This document shows positions 34,989 to 44,421 of a DNA stretch of 64,000 nucleotides, piece by piece (the stretch's first letter is position 1; every line of letters begins with the position of its first letter). The translations under genes and the position numbers were made by a program. Location of the stretch: the NCBI GenBank assembly GCA_944325835.1, contig CALVBO010000001.1:124001-188000 (forward strand). The letters run 5' to 3'. This stretch comes from Candidatus Gastranaerophilales bacterium. GTDB lineage: Bacteria; Cyanobacteriota; Vampirovibrionia; Gastranaerophilales; Gastranaerophilaceae. The notes under the pieces are model-generated. The model was not told where the DNA came from and did not search any database. It worked only from the letters and a program-made list of their open reading frames with translations.

Positions 34989-35717
34989 ATGAAAAAGTTT
35001 GTTGGTTTGTTGCTTTCTTTGTTTATATTTTGTCCATTATCGTTTGCGGATTATTGGGTAAATGTAGATAATACTGTTAGTTTAGACGTCGAAAGTCTTA
35101 TGATGACTGATGATGAATGTTGTGATATGTTATTATATGTTGATAGAAAACATTCGGGCGTAAAAAGAGGTTGGCGTAGAAAAGCTGTAGGTGCAATAAT
35201 TCATGTTAATATGAATTTAGTTACTAAAAAGATGAAAGGAATAGAATTAAAACAAGTAGATAAAGAAAGGAATATTTTATATACTGAAAAAATAGAAGAT
35301 AAAGGTTATACTAGTTTAGGTGTTTTTAAAAATGTTCCTAGATATATAAGTAGACTTGCTTTAGAATTAGAAATAAAATCAACAGGTGACCCCGATTGGC
35401 TAAAAATTTTTGAAAAAACATGGATAAGAAAAAACACTATTAAATTTAATCATAACGGCGTTTCTTTTTGGGAAAAAACACTAAATAGCAAGGATTTAAA
35501 CTTCCCAGATATATATGGTCAAAAAGTTTGGTATATAATGCAGCATAATACTATCGACTGTTATAATAAAACATTTGTACAAGGGGAATTGGTTGTTTAC
35601 AATACTAAAGGAAATGTAATAATAGAAGACGAAAATAATTATATAAAAACACGTGTATTACCAGATACAAGAGGTGAATTTATGTATAATTATTTTTGTT
35701 CCGCTATATTAAAATGA
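34989..35717 (+). CDS. Exported cargo protein with adhesin-E-like features
   Basis: 242 residues from ATG 34989, preceded by AAAGGGG. Signal peptide at residues 1-21 (LLLSLFIFCPLSFAD). The C-terminal part (VWYIMQHNTIDCYNKTF, then LVVYNTKGNVI and a final FC pair) recalls the surface-adhesin-E pattern of paired cysteines. Own promoter and reversed strand in the late operon mark it as a moron, probably expressed in the lysogen and acting at the envelope. Confidence 0.6.
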   Translation: MKKFVGLLLSLFIFCPLSFADYWVNVDNTVSLDVESLMMTDDECCDMLLYVDRKHSGVKRGWRRKAVGAIIHVNMNLVTKKMKGIELKQVDKERNILYTEKIEDKGYTSLGVFKNVPRYISRLALELEIKSTGDPDWLKIFEKTWIRKNTIKFNHNGVSFWEKTLNSKDLNFPDIYGQKVWYIMQHNTIDCYNKTFVQGELVVYNTKGNVIIEDENNYIKTRVLPDTRGEFMYNYFCSAILK

Positions 35718-35739
35718 TAGATTTTTCAGGGGTTTAAAA

Positions 35740-36075
35740 ATGAATAATACAGAGAATAAAAATAATAGCAATAATAATGATGATTTGGGATGTTTGGGTT
35801 TTATAATAATAATACTTATTGTTGTGGCTTTATTTAATTGTGATAACTTCCCGGAATGGAATTTCTTAGGCTTGGATCTTGATTTTGAGAAAAAAGAGTA
35901 TACACCTATTGTTTATGAAAACAATTTATATTTGATAAATCAAAAAAATGGTAAAACATATATATTAAAACGAGATGTACTGGGGAAAAATTCCTATTAT
36001 TCATACCAGTTGCTTACAAAACCAAAACAAAAAAGTAAAATTAATAGTGATGACCCTTTAGGACTATCTTTTTAA
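35740..36075 (+). CDS. Cargo membrane protein, unknown
   Basis: 111 residues. An Asn-rich start is followed by one membrane helix (CLGFIIIILIVVALFNC), then a soluble tail (ENNLYLINQKNGKTYILKRD). It follows the exported protein by 22 bases in the same transcript. Overlaps the convergent virion gene by four bases. Confidence 0.5.
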   Translation: MNNTENKNNSNNNDDLGCLGFIIIILIVVALFNCDNFPEWNFLGLDLDFEKKEYTPIVYENNLYLINQKNGKTYILKRDVLGKNSYYSYQLLTKPKQKSKINSDDPLGLSF

Positions 36076-37817
36076 TTTGTTAATTCCGCCCCACCACCAA
36101 GTATTAATGGAATAAGCCAATTAGGCACTTCTTTATCAGCATTTTGATAAAGTTTCCCAAGATTTTTAATAGTTCCGCGCGCCATTATTTTAGGTGATAC
36201 CGCCGCAAGTGCACTTAAAGCGCCTATTGGTCCACCAAGAGTGCTCCCGAGAGCTAAAGCCCCAACAGCCCTGCCCGCGGAAGCTGCGACGGGTCTAAGA
36301 ACATTATTCATAAAGCCTTGTTCGCCGCCACTTCCGCCGCCTTGCCCCGGTGCGAATTTTTCTAACGCTTCACGCGCTCTAATTTTTTCAAGTTCAGGCA
36401 TAAATTTTACACCGGTTTTATTTTGTAAATCTTCTAAGGCATTTTCAAATTTCAAATCATTTCTATTTGACAATAAACGCGGGTTTCTTTCATACATATT
36501 ACCAATAGTGTTTCTGATATTATTTATTTCCTCTTCTGATTTAATGAGAGTTTCAGCATCCTTATAGAATTTATTTTGATTTGGTAAAAATGTGTCGAGA
36601 TTTTTAAGACGTTGGTCTAAACCGGTTTCTATACTACCTGTACTACCTATATTGTGTAACTTTTTAGCGATAGTATTTTCACTATCTAGCCCACGTTCTA
36701 AATCCATAACTAAAGAATATCTGTCATTTGGGGCCGCATATTCAGGCGCGACACCTCTTAGGTAGTTGTTGATTTGTTCCGCGGTACCTCTCGCCGCAGC
36801 TGCTTGCGTACCCTCTTTTGCTCCTGCGGCTTGATAACCAATATCGTATAAATCTTCTTTTATACGGTGTAAATCTCTAAGAGTTAAACCTTTTTTAGAC
36901 AATTCATCGTTAATTAAATTCATAACCCTAGGAGCGTTTCTTTTGGCAGAGTTATAAACACCGCCCTCACCAAAACTGTTAATTACACCATTTACAGCGT
37001 TTTGTATTCCTTTATTTTTAACTTCTTTGTTGTTCAAATTTTGTAAAATATTTACTATTTCATTGCCGGCATTTTCTTTTAAAGTATTCATGCCGCTTGT
37101 AGCTTTTTGTCCGAGCTTATAGAATTCTTGCGCAAAATCCTGCGATGTTGGCAACATATTTTTTGCTTTTGTCAATTGCTGTTCTATTGGTTGATAAGCG
37201 GTATCGGCATCAAATTTCCCTTTGAAGATAGAGTTTCCGGCGAGTTCATTTTCAAGTGCCAATTTAGAATATTTATGCGGCACGGAGGTTAAACCCTCAA
37301 GTACTTTAGTTGTTGTACTTTGGAAGTTAGGATTTTCAATAGCCTTTTTAATTCCATAACCGGCAGCGGGTAGAGCGGCGCCGAGAACACCGCCGCCAAC
37401 CGCTCCGCCAGCTATTCCGCTTAAATCTCCCTTATCTTTTAAGCTGTCCAAACCTCCGATAATACCGCCTTGATATGCTCCGGTTGCCGCCATGTTACCG
37501 ATTTTGGCGAGCTTGCCCGCGCCTTGTAAAACTTTGGCTTGCGGGAGAAACGCATAAGCACCGATATCAACAGCCGGTGAAAATTTGTTTAAAACGCTTT
37601 CATCTTGAATTTCTCGCGCCCTGTTATATGCTTGCGGTAATGTTTCGCCAAACCGTAAAGCTCTAATCGGCGCGGCAATACCTGCGGTCGCCTGTTTAAC
37701 AAGCCCGCTAGGAGTTAAATCAATACCTTTCTTTTGTTCAACCTCAAATCCCTCAGGTAGTCCATTCGGCATATATTCTATTTCAAATCCCTCAGGTAAA
37801 CTTACAGTGCTTGCCAT
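36072..37817 (-). CDS. Putative internal virion / DNA-ejection protein
   Basis: 581 residues, mostly helical. Gly/Ala-rich hydrophobic stretches lie near residues 105-160 (GAYQGGIIGGLDSL, GGAVGGGVLGAALPAAGYG) and near the C-terminus (ALALGSTLGGPIGALSALAAV). These could insert in the host envelope, as podovirus ejection proteins do. Family not identified; position after the tail genes supports the role. Confidence 0.55.
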   Translation of the reverse strand: MASTVSLPEGFEIEYMPNGLPEGFEVEQKKGIDLTPSGLVKQATAGIAAPIRALRFGETLPQAYNRAREIQDESVLNKFSPAVDIGAYAFLPQAKVLQGAGKLAKIGNMAATGAYQGGIIGGLDSLKDKGDLSGIAGGAVGGGVLGAALPAAGYGIKKAIENPNFQSTTTKVLEGLTSVPHKYSKLALENELAGNSIFKGKFDADTAYQPIEQQLTKAKNMLPTSQDFAQEFYKLGQKATSGMNTLKENAGNEIVNILQNLNNKEVKNKGIQNAVNGVINSFGEGGVYNSAKRNAPRVMNLINDELSKKGLTLRDLHRIKEDLYDIGYQAAGAKEGTQAAAARGTAEQINNYLRGVAPEYAAPNDRYSLVMDLERGLDSENTIAKKLHNIGSTGSIETGLDQRLKNLDTFLPNQNKFYKDAETLIKSEEEINNIRNTIGNMYERNPRLLSNRNDLKFENALEDLQNKTGVKFMPELEKIRAREALEKFAPGQGGGSGGEQGFMNNVLRPVAASAGRAVGALALGSTLGGPIGALSALAAVSPKIMARGTIKNLGKLYQNADKEVPNWLIPLILGGGAELTN

Positions 37818-39154
37818 TGTCCATCCCTCATAATCATTCTTTTACCTTGTTTGTTTTTGATAACTGTACCCTCTGCATAGCCAGGGTTTAAGGATTCCGT
37901 CGCAGTATTATTGTTTCCCCAATATTGTGACATTGTATCAAAACCGCTTATATCGTAACCAGCGCGCCCATAAAAATCTAAATCCGTATTATATTTATTT
38001 ACTAACATTTGATGTAATTGTTGAGCTTTTTTATTTAATACGGCTGTTGTATCACCTAATTTAGGGATGATCTGATCATACTTATATTCATCCTCTTTTC
38101 TCAGTACACCTCCCTCTAACCCCTTACCAATAACTTGTTTATAAGTTTTAACATATTGATTAAAGGCTTGTACATCAGTATCAAATGGATTTAATTTTGC
38201 CGCTTGCGCAATTCCCGGTGTTACAGCGCGTTTAGGAAGTTTGCTTATTTTATCCTTTAATGTGTTCATTTGTTCTACACCTTGAGCAGTTGCACTTAAT
38301 CCGTCGCTTGCACCCGTAGTTAATATCCGCCCTGGTTTATTTTTCAATTTAGCCCAACCCATAGCATTTTCTATCGCATCTTGCCGTTTCTGATACTCGA
38401 ATTTTTCTTGAGCCAAGATTCTACTTATTTCATTTTGCTGCTGTTGTGCATCAAAATACATTTTACGCCATGCCGCATTATCTTGTAAAGTTTTTGCATC
38501 TAGGATATTTTTATATGTACTGTCAGTCATATAACCACGGAGATTTGATGTATCAAGCCCTTGATCTTCTAAAGAATTTCTATAAGCTTGGTCTCGCAAT
38601 CTATTACTTTGATTTAACATCCCTGTTTGCGCACCGTAGACAAGAGCATCCAAACCGCTCCCGCCAGTAGCACCGACAAGCCCGCCAATAAGCAAACTAC
38701 GCCCTAAAGGGCTATCACCAATACGCGCCAAGGAGCCAAGTCCTTCACCCAGTCTATATGCAAAACCTTTACGCCTACCATCAGAAAGCGTATTATTACC
38801 AAAGTTATTCATTGATATAGCATTATTACGATTTTCATTATAGCCGCTCGCTATATCGCTGAATAGCCCTGGCCTATAATCCCGAATGGTAGTCATTTCA
38901 GCTGAATTATTTTCAGGATTAATTGTTTGGATATTCTCTTCTAATGTTCGACCAAATAAGCTTTCCTTAGGCGTTAAAGGTTTCACCCTATTTTGCAGAT
39001 GTAAAGATTGTGCAGTATCAATGTTACCATCATCGCCTAATTGAATCGTATCAAGCTGCGGCGTGCTATCCGGCCCAAGTTTATCAAAAAGCGTATTACT
39101 AGCATTTGTAATTTTATTACCGGTAGTTGTTAATAAATCAAATAAATTTACCAT
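37802..39154 (-). CDS. Putative internal virion protein
   Basis: 450 residues. A central Gly-rich hydrophobic part (LLIGGLVGATGGSGLDALVYG), a helical Gln-rich middle, and a soluble end. Overlaps the next gene by 16 bases. Likely a second ejection component, inferred from order. Confidence 0.5.
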   Translation of the reverse strand: MVNLFDLLTTTGNKITNASNTLFDKLGPDSTPQLDTIQLGDDGNIDTAQSLHLQNRVKPLTPKESLFGRTLEENIQTINPENNSAEMTTIRDYRPGLFSDIASGYNENRNNAISMNNFGNNTLSDGRRKGFAYRLGEGLGSLARIGDSPLGRSLLIGGLVGATGGSGLDALVYGAQTGMLNQSNRLRDQAYRNSLEDQGLDTSNLRGYMTDSTYKNILDAKTLQDNAAWRKMYFDAQQQQNEISRILAQEKFEYQKRQDAIENAMGWAKLKNKPGRILTTGASDGLSATAQGVEQMNTLKDKISKLPKRAVTPGIAQAAKLNPFDTDVQAFNQYVKTYKQVIGKGLEGGVLRKEDEYKYDQIIPKLGDTTAVLNKKAQQLHQMLVNKYNTDLDFYGRAGYDISGFDTMSQYWGNNNTATESLNPGYAEGTVIKNKQGKRMIMRDGQWQAL

Positions 39155-39163
39155 TATAACCCC

Positions 39164-39469
39164 TTATTTTTGAATTAAATATTCATATAAACTAACTTGC
39201 GGGGCTTGCTTTTGTACTTCTTCTCCTATTGCGCCCCAAGTAGGTTGTGAAGTTTTTTTCTGGAATAATTGACTTAAACCAGATGAATTATTACTGCCTT
39301 GATTTGTCGTTAGCGGCTGTTGTTGACTTTGAATAGGTTGAAAGCCGGCTCCGGAACCGCCGAAAATACTTCCAGCATTACTTAACCCATAAGAAAGCGT
39401 GTTCAAACCATTTCTGAAATTTTGAAAACTTTGTTTTGCCAGTTCACCCCAAGGTGTCATACTTCCCAT
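39164..39469 (-). CDS. Small Gln/Ser-rich virion protein
   Basis: 101 residues of low complexity (QSQQQPLTTNQGSNNSSGLS). Starts on the stop of the S74 gene (one-base overlap). Possibly a third ejection protein. Confidence 0.45.
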   Translation of the reverse strand: MGSMTPWGELAKQSFQNFRNGLNTLSYGLSNAGSIFGGSGAGFQPIQSQQQPLTTNQGSNNSSGLSQLFQKKTSQPTWGAIGEEVQKQAPQVSLYEYLIQK

Positions 39470-40272
39470 TATGCGACCTCTCTTTCTTTATTCAATTTAT
39501 TATAGTCAACATGTTTTATACCATTAATAACAATAACGGCTTCTGGCATTATTTTTTCAATTTCCTGCGCCATGACACCTATCTGCTTGCCGTTTGGCAA
39601 GTTATAACCTTCTTTATACTCAAATTCATACCAATTAATACCATTTATTTTACCAATTGGACGAATATTCTTTTTTAATCTAATATCAGATGTCGCAATT
39701 CCAGCAGCGCTACTTGCTAATGTACCATATAGTGCATTGTTATATGCGTTTGCTTGATTATTTAATTGTGCTTGATTTAAATTAAAGTTATTTACGTTGT
39801 TAGCATTATTTTGCGAACCGGTATTGACACCGGTCAAATAGTTATATAAGGTATTAGAGGTATTTAAAAGGTTTGACAAATTATTTTGCTGTCTATTATA
39901 ATAGCTGTCGTATAAATCAGTTGTTTGTCCAGCCAATGTATCAGCAAATGCATTCGTCGCAGCTTGCAAGCCTGATGAGCGCATAAGCCCCCTATTTGCA
40001 AGTTGTGATAAAACAGAAGTATCATAATTCTGTGTAGCTGTTTTATTCAACTGATTTTGATAAGCTTGGAAATTAGCATCATTTGAATAATCGTTGGATA
40101 ACATATTATTAAGCGTAGAATTAACATTATTACCTACGGTGTTCATTGTGCTACTCATCCAACCTGCAGGATTGTAACTTGTACCGCTTTTATCGGTTGT
40201 GGAAGAACCAAACAAGCCACCAGTGTCGTAAGTTGCTTTTGCGTATTCAGGCGTTTTTTTACTTTTACCCAT
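39469..40272 (-). CDS. Virion protein with C-terminal S74 self-cleaving chaperone
   Basis: 267 residues. Residues 1-195 are Asn/Gln-rich and helical. The end is a peptidase S74 intramolecular chaperone: SDIRLKKNIRPIGKINGINW, then KQIGVMAQEIEKIMPEAV and HVDYNKL. Such domains trim themselves off just before SDIRLK after helping trimers fold. S74 is usual on fibres, but this protein sits among ejection proteins. Confidence 0.7.
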   Translation of the reverse strand: MGKSKKTPEYAKATYDTGGLFGSSTTDKSGTSYNPAGWMSSTMNTVGNNVNSTLNNMLSNDYSNDANFQAYQNQLNKTATQNYDTSVLSQLANRGLMRSSGLQAATNAFADTLAGQTTDLYDSYYNRQQNNLSNLLNTSNTLYNYLTGVNTGSQNNANNVNNFNLNQAQLNNQANAYNNALYGTLASSAAGIATSDIRLKKNIRPIGKINGINWYEFEYKEGYNLPNGKQIGVMAQEIEKIMPEAVIVINGIKHVDYNKLNKEREVA

Positions 40273-40630
40273 GTTTATACCTCATATATTTGTCATTTCC
40301 AAGATATATAAATCCGGCTTTTTTTAGGACTAATGCCGCGTGCTTTAATGGCGTATATGCGACAATATCTTCATCAAAAGCATTACATATTTTAATAATA
40401 GCCCGTACATTATCCGGCATATTTTTTCTAATAGAAGTACCTGACAATGTAAGTTCATTACCCTCACGTTGTATAGTAATGAAACCGCGTAAAAAGCCTT
40501 TTACTTCATCATAAAAGCAAAATAAATAAGGATTATTGACCAACCAATCGAAATCATATTGAGAGGGCATTGGCCGACTCTCGTAAAGCATTTTAAATTC
40601 TTCCAAATCTCTTATGTGGTCAATAATCAA
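40265..40630 (-). CDS. GNAT-like (DUF2833-type) phage protein
   Basis: 121 residues with a GNAT-like pattern: FCFYDEVKGFLRGFITIQ, NVRAIIKICNAFDEDIVAYT and ALVLKKAGFIYLG. Short podoviral acetyltransferase-like genes sit at this place by the tail genes. A TTG start at 40630 is used; it overlaps the upstream TGA (TTGA), implying coupled translation. Confidence 0.6.
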   Translation of the reverse strand: MIIDHIRDLEEFKMLYESRPMPSQYDFDWLVNNPYLFCFYDEVKGFLRGFITIQREGNELTLSGTSIRKNMPDNVRAIIKICNAFDEDIVAYTPLKHAALVLKKAGFIYLGNDKYMRYKHG

Positions 40631-40743
40631 TTTTTTATCGTTCCTATAATTCTATCTTTTTCAACATCGCTGTATTTTACTTTATTTTTTTTATATGATT
40701 TATCAGTATTTTTATCACTCAATAATTCATAAAGGGATACCAT
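40627..40743 (-). CDS. Short leader gene coupled to the GNAT-like gene
   Basis: 38 residues (start MVSLYELLSDKNTDKSYKKN), ending in a TGA that overlaps the next TTG start. A weak ribosome site only. Its ATG is directly back to back with the plus-strand ATG at 40744. Confidence 0.4.
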   Translation of the reverse strand: MVSLYELLSDKNTDKSYKKNKVKYSDVEKDRIIGTIKN

Positions 40744-40962
40744 ATGTTTTCGCTTTCTATTGTTTTAGGTTTTTTTATTTGTTTATTTGCTGTTGTTTTG
40801 TTACCGGTATCTATTTGTATAACAATTTTAGTGTTATCAAATAAAATTGCATCACCGGCCATACATAATAAAATTTTAACTTTATTTAATATATGTGTTA
40901 GTTTCTTTTATTTTATTATAGGTTTCTGTTATATTCTAAATAAATTCTTCATATCTGATTAA
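40744..40962 (+). CDS. Small two-helix membrane protein (plus-strand insert)
   Basis: 72 residues with AAAGGG upstream. Two hydrophobic helices (about 4-32 and 44-66). Reversed to the late operon. A superinfection-exclusion peptide or a holin is possible; no family recognised. Confidence 0.5.
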   Translation: MFSLSIVLGFFICLFAVVLLPVSICITILVLSNKIASPAIHNKILTLFNICVSFFYFIIGFCYILNKFFISD

Positions 40963-42512
40963 CGTCCCTTTGTTTTAGTTTTAACTTTAATATTTTTAAA
41001 CTCCATAGAGTTAATAAAAAAGCCTTGTCCTAAAGTATCAGTAAAGATTTTAACTCCTATTGTATACCAGGTTTGCGGTGTCGATATTTCAACAACAGTT
41101 TTTTTGTATGTGTTTTCTTCTGAATATCTTGCGCTATCATAACATTCTTCGGCGGTTGCTTCTGCGCTATCTTCAGAAGCGAAACGGCCTGAAACATTTT
41201 GGTTGAGTTTAACACGTTTGGGATTTTTAGGCTTGTTATTAACTATTAACTGTACCCAAAAATCATTAACATAATCTGCATTAAGCGTTAATAAAAGCGG
41301 GGTTTTTTGTTTTTTTAGATTGGAATTAGAACCTGCATTTATGAAATTTGTCTGATAAATACAGGGAAAGAATTGACCGGAAAAATCTTCATTAATATTT
41401 TCAACGTAAATATTTCCCAGAGCATCTCCTGTAAAGATATTATTTTCGCTAAGAAGTAAAGTAACGATATTTTGTTCTTGCCTTGTAAGCCATTCTTGCT
41501 GCATATAGTCATAGATTAAAATATTATCATTTATTAGACACCAAATCTCGTTACGATTATCATAGATGCAGGAATACATTTTAAAAGTTTCAATTTTTTT
41601 AAAATAGGATTGAATTTCTTTAGCTGCGGGTCCATTAGGTCGTATTTGTCCGGTGGTATCAGTAGCAGACAGATAATAAACATTTTTCTGATTATTATCA
41701 TAGAAGAATAGGAATAAATCGTGCTTAACAAGCGATTGATAAGAATAGCATCCGATACCTGCGGATGTTGTCATTACAGAATTTGTAGTGTCATTAGGCG
41801 TTGTATTCAAAAGAGTACAGGTATCATCAGTAAAAATATATAAACCGCCAGTAAAGGCAAAAACAGCTGTTACTTTTTTAGAAAAATCAATATACCAAGC
41901 ATCAGCAATATCTTGCGGGTTATCATCCCATTTATATATATCATTCTGGTGAGAGGAATGAACACCATAATCAGAAGCAACTACAAGAAATCCGTTCCAT
42001 TCTGTCATAGACAGCCATTTTATAGTTCTTCCTAAATAATCCTTTGCTGAAATGGTTTGTACCCTATCCCCATAAGCAGAATCGGCGGTAAAACAAACCG
42101 TTTTAGCCTCAACACCGTTAGTGAATACGAAAACATCATAAGCCGATGAGGACATAGTAATGGCATTACATTGACCGGTTTTAGTTAAATCATCAATAAT
42201 TATTTCTAAATTATCAGCAAGATTTATATAGAATAAAGTTCCTTTTGTGTCATTTTCAGCATAAATAAATTTGTAATTAATACCTTCTTGTTGAGATTTA
42301 AAAATTCCAATAGTTTTATAACCCTCAGGCAATAAATAAGCAACAGCATTGCCATACATAGATTTAATCCCTGTATTGGCCCCTATTTCTGTTTGAACCA
42401 GTTCAACATTAGAACAGGTTATAGCAGAAATAGCACCACCAGAGTTTACTCCGTTAAATTCCCGTATACCTTTAAATTTTTCAAAAATAAGAGGTTCAAT
42501 TACATATGACAT
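40959..42512 (-). CDS. Tail nozzle protein (P22 gp10 / T7 gp12-like)
   Basis: 517 residues from ATG 42512, which overlaps the stop of the adaptor gene (TAATG); a longer in-frame TTG start is not needed. Beta-propeller-like content (WLSMTEWNGFLVVASDYGVH, FAFTGGLYIFTDDTCTLL, FSGQFFPCIYQTNF). Gene order after the adaptor and size fit the tubular tail B / nozzle of short-tailed phages. Confidence 0.72.
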   Translation of the reverse strand: MSYVIEPLIFEKFKGIREFNGVNSGGAISAITCSNVELVQTEIGANTGIKSMYGNAVAYLLPEGYKTIGIFKSQQEGINYKFIYAENDTKGTLFYINLADNLEIIIDDLTKTGQCNAITMSSSAYDVFVFTNGVEAKTVCFTADSAYGDRVQTISAKDYLGRTIKWLSMTEWNGFLVVASDYGVHSSHQNDIYKWDDNPQDIADAWYIDFSKKVTAVFAFTGGLYIFTDDTCTLLNTTPNDTTNSVMTTSAGIGCYSYQSLVKHDLFLFFYDNNQKNVYYLSATDTTGQIRPNGPAAKEIQSYFKKIETFKMYSCIYDNRNEIWCLINDNILIYDYMQQEWLTRQEQNIVTLLLSENNIFTGDALGNIYVENINEDFSGQFFPCIYQTNFINAGSNSNLKKQKTPLLLTLNADYVNDFWVQLIVNNKPKNPKRVKLNQNVSGRFASEDSAEATAEECYDSARYSEENTYKKTVVEISTPQTWYTIGVKIFTDTLGQGFFINSMEFKNIKVKTKTKGR

Positions 42513-43177
42513 TACCAAATCACCCTGCTTTGTATTTTTTTAGGCTTGCAAGCCCTAAGGAAAAGACGCCACGCTTCATTAAATTCATTTATAGTCGGTC
42601 GATAGTTTTCGTCCTGCTCATCTTTCATATTTGTAATAATTGTGCGTAAAACAAGACAATCCATAAATAAATATTCAAGATTTGAGGGCAGATTTATATA
42701 ATCGCCAGCATTTTCAAATTCAAACTTTTTCTTCTTGGTTTTGTAGTCAATAATTGGCTTGAATTGATTATAAACAATATTATAATTATAAGTTCTATCT
42801 GGTATAGGATAGAGCCTGATTTGAGATTTCGGATTGGAGTATTCAATCCAATATCCTGTAGGCTGGCCAATTAAACTTTTATCATAAGAGCTGTTATCAC
42901 CAATAAATTCTAATTCATCAAGAGTATCAGCATTATAAATACTATTGATTTGCCCTTCGGGCATAGAATAATATTCAGAATTTTTATCTGTTTCAAATGA
43001 TTGTTCAGCACTACGAAATGGAAAATCAACCAGATTAGTAAGGTAACGCATAGCAAAGTTAAGCTCTGCTTGAGCCTGGAGACTGTCCTCGCTTTCAAAT
43101 ACCATATCATCAGCATTGAAGCCGCTCCAAGCTCTACGTCCTAATTCTGTTAAAAGTCTTTGCGCTGTAATAGTCAT
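42512..43177 (-). CDS. Head-tail adaptor (P22 gp4 / T7 gp11-like)
   Basis: 221 residues. Helical start (TAQRLLTELGRRAWSGF), then AELNFAMRYLTNLVDFPFRS, which is typical of tubular tail A proteins, and LYPIPDRTYNYNIVYNQF. It joins portal and nozzle. Start and stop codons overlap on both sides (TAATG). Confidence 0.75.
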   Translation of the reverse strand: MTITAQRLLTELGRRAWSGFNADDMVFESEDSLQAQAELNFAMRYLTNLVDFPFRSAEQSFETDKNSEYYSMPEGQINSIYNADTLDELEFIGDNSSYDKSLIGQPTGYWIEYSNPKSQIRLYPIPDRTYNYNIVYNQFKPIIDYKTKKKKFEFENAGDYINLPSNLEYLFMDCLVLRTIITNMKDEQDENYRPTINEFNEAWRLFLRACKPKKIQSRVIW

Positions 43178-43491
43178 TAATCTATAACCTCAATCTGGTA
43201 CATATCTCTGTTGCTACTGTCTTTAGTAATAACTTTCAGAGCACCTTCTTTTAAACTTTTCCTTGCTGCTTTGTTGCCGCTCCCTATAAAAGTTTCAACC
43301 AAATCACCAGTGACTATAATTGGTTTATTTTTCACTTGAAGATTAGTGATTTTATAGCGAACGCTCTCATCCTCATAAGTTTTGATTATTTTTGTTTCAG
43401 TAATAGGTTCATTGCCAAGTATTAAATCTTCTGTAGTGGCCTTTTTAGTTTCAGTCACTTTTCTTACTAAACTTTTATTTGTAGTTGCCAT
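43177..43491 (-). CDS. Small virion protein after the coat gene
   Basis: 104 residues from ATG 43491. The longer frame to 43683 runs into the coat gene and is not used. N-terminus MATTNKSLVRKVTETKKATT, then strands (YKITNLQVKNKPIIVTGDLV). Possibly a head-completion protein. Confidence 0.55.
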   Translation of the reverse strand: MATTNKSLVRKVTETKKATTEDLILGNEPITETKIIKTYEDESVRYKITNLQVKNKPIIVTGDLVETFIGSGNKAARKSLKEGALKVITKDSSNRDMYQIEVID

Positions 43492-43506
43492 ATATAAATA
43501 CCTCTT

Positions 43507-43534
43507 ATTTAAAAAGCGGGGCAAGATCCCCCGC
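43507..43534 (-). terminator. Attenuator after the coat gene
   Basis: Stem GCGGGG/CCCCGC (43516-43521 with 43529-43534), followed leftward by TTTTTAAAT. It would make the coat message more abundant than the tail genes. Confidence 0.6.
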
Positions 43535-43546
43535 CTTGATAGTGTT

Positions 43547-44407
43547 CTATGAAAGTGTGAATGTTGCTGTTGCCAAACATTTTGGTTGGACAACTTTTGC
43601 ACCGTACACATACAATCCTCTAACGAAATCGCCAAAATAGTCTTTATCTTTGATTGACTCAACCTTGGTAATTTGTTCTGCAAATGTAATACCTTCGGAT
43701 GTACCGGCCAAGATACCGAAGCCCTCGGAGTTTTTCACATTTGTAGACTGTTTAATATCAAACCCCGCATACTGCATAATAGTACCTTTTCTAATTGTTT
43801 GATCGCCGAGCGTAGTAGCATGTTTAGCTTCTTCTGATTTTCTCACTACCGCAAGGATTTCAGGCGGTAAGATTAAGAAAGGTCTTTTGCCATCTTCGCC
43901 GAGTCCGTCAGCGCCAATAGCATTCGCGCGGGCCAATTTTGTAAACATATCCACACAAATCCCATAAATTGTTTCCGGAGTAATTGCAGTTGTCCCCATT
44001 TGGTTATCTGTATGAGCGCCTGCCATCCCAATAGTGTGAAGATATGCATCTTTAACATTAACAACCTGCTTTTTCGCTTTGTTAGTATATTTCTGCAAAT
44101 ATTCTACATTTGCCTGTACTTTTTCTATATCTTTAACGACAAATGCAAAGTTTTTAGCTTGATCAACTTTCAATACAAGAGTTTCACCGTTTAGTTCTTG
44201 ATATTGAATTGGAGTATCGTCATCATGCGTGTTGACAGTAACATCACCAATAGCTTGAATATGAACCGTATCACCTTGATTTTTGATTTCGCCTTCCCAA
44301 TTACGATTCACGCAATCTATCATAACTCCGTAATCCATAATATCTTTTAGTAACAATTTACTCCATAACTGGGGACGGAATAAACCCTCTTTAACTGTTG
44401 TAACCAT
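43547..44407 (-). CDS. Major capsid protein (P22 coat-like)
   Basis: 286 residues, HK97-fold P22-coat group: NRNWEGEIKNQGDTVHIQAI, VLKVDQAKNFAFVVKDIEK, and KRPFLILPPEILAVVRKSEE. It forms the icosahedral shell with the scaffold encoded just before it. Confidence 0.85.
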   Translation of the reverse strand: MVTTVKEGLFRPQLWSKLLLKDIMDYGVMIDCVNRNWEGEIKNQGDTVHIQAIGDVTVNTHDDDTPIQYQELNGETLVLKVDQAKNFAFVVKDIEKVQANVEYLQKYTNKAKKQVVNVKDAYLHTIGMAGAHTDNQMGTTAITPETIYGICVDMFTKLARANAIGADGLGEDGKRPFLILPPEILAVVRKSEEAKHATTLGDQTIRKGTIMQYAGFDIKQSTNVKNSEGFGILAGTSEGITFAEQITKVESIKDKDYFGDFVRGLYVYGAKVVQPKCLATATFTLS

Positions 44408-44421
44408 GTTTTAATCTCCTT

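Noticed and set aside
43492-43683. N-terminal extension of the 104-residue gene into the coat gene
   Set aside because: The extension is antiframe coat sequence and crosses the attenuator; ATG at 43491 fits.
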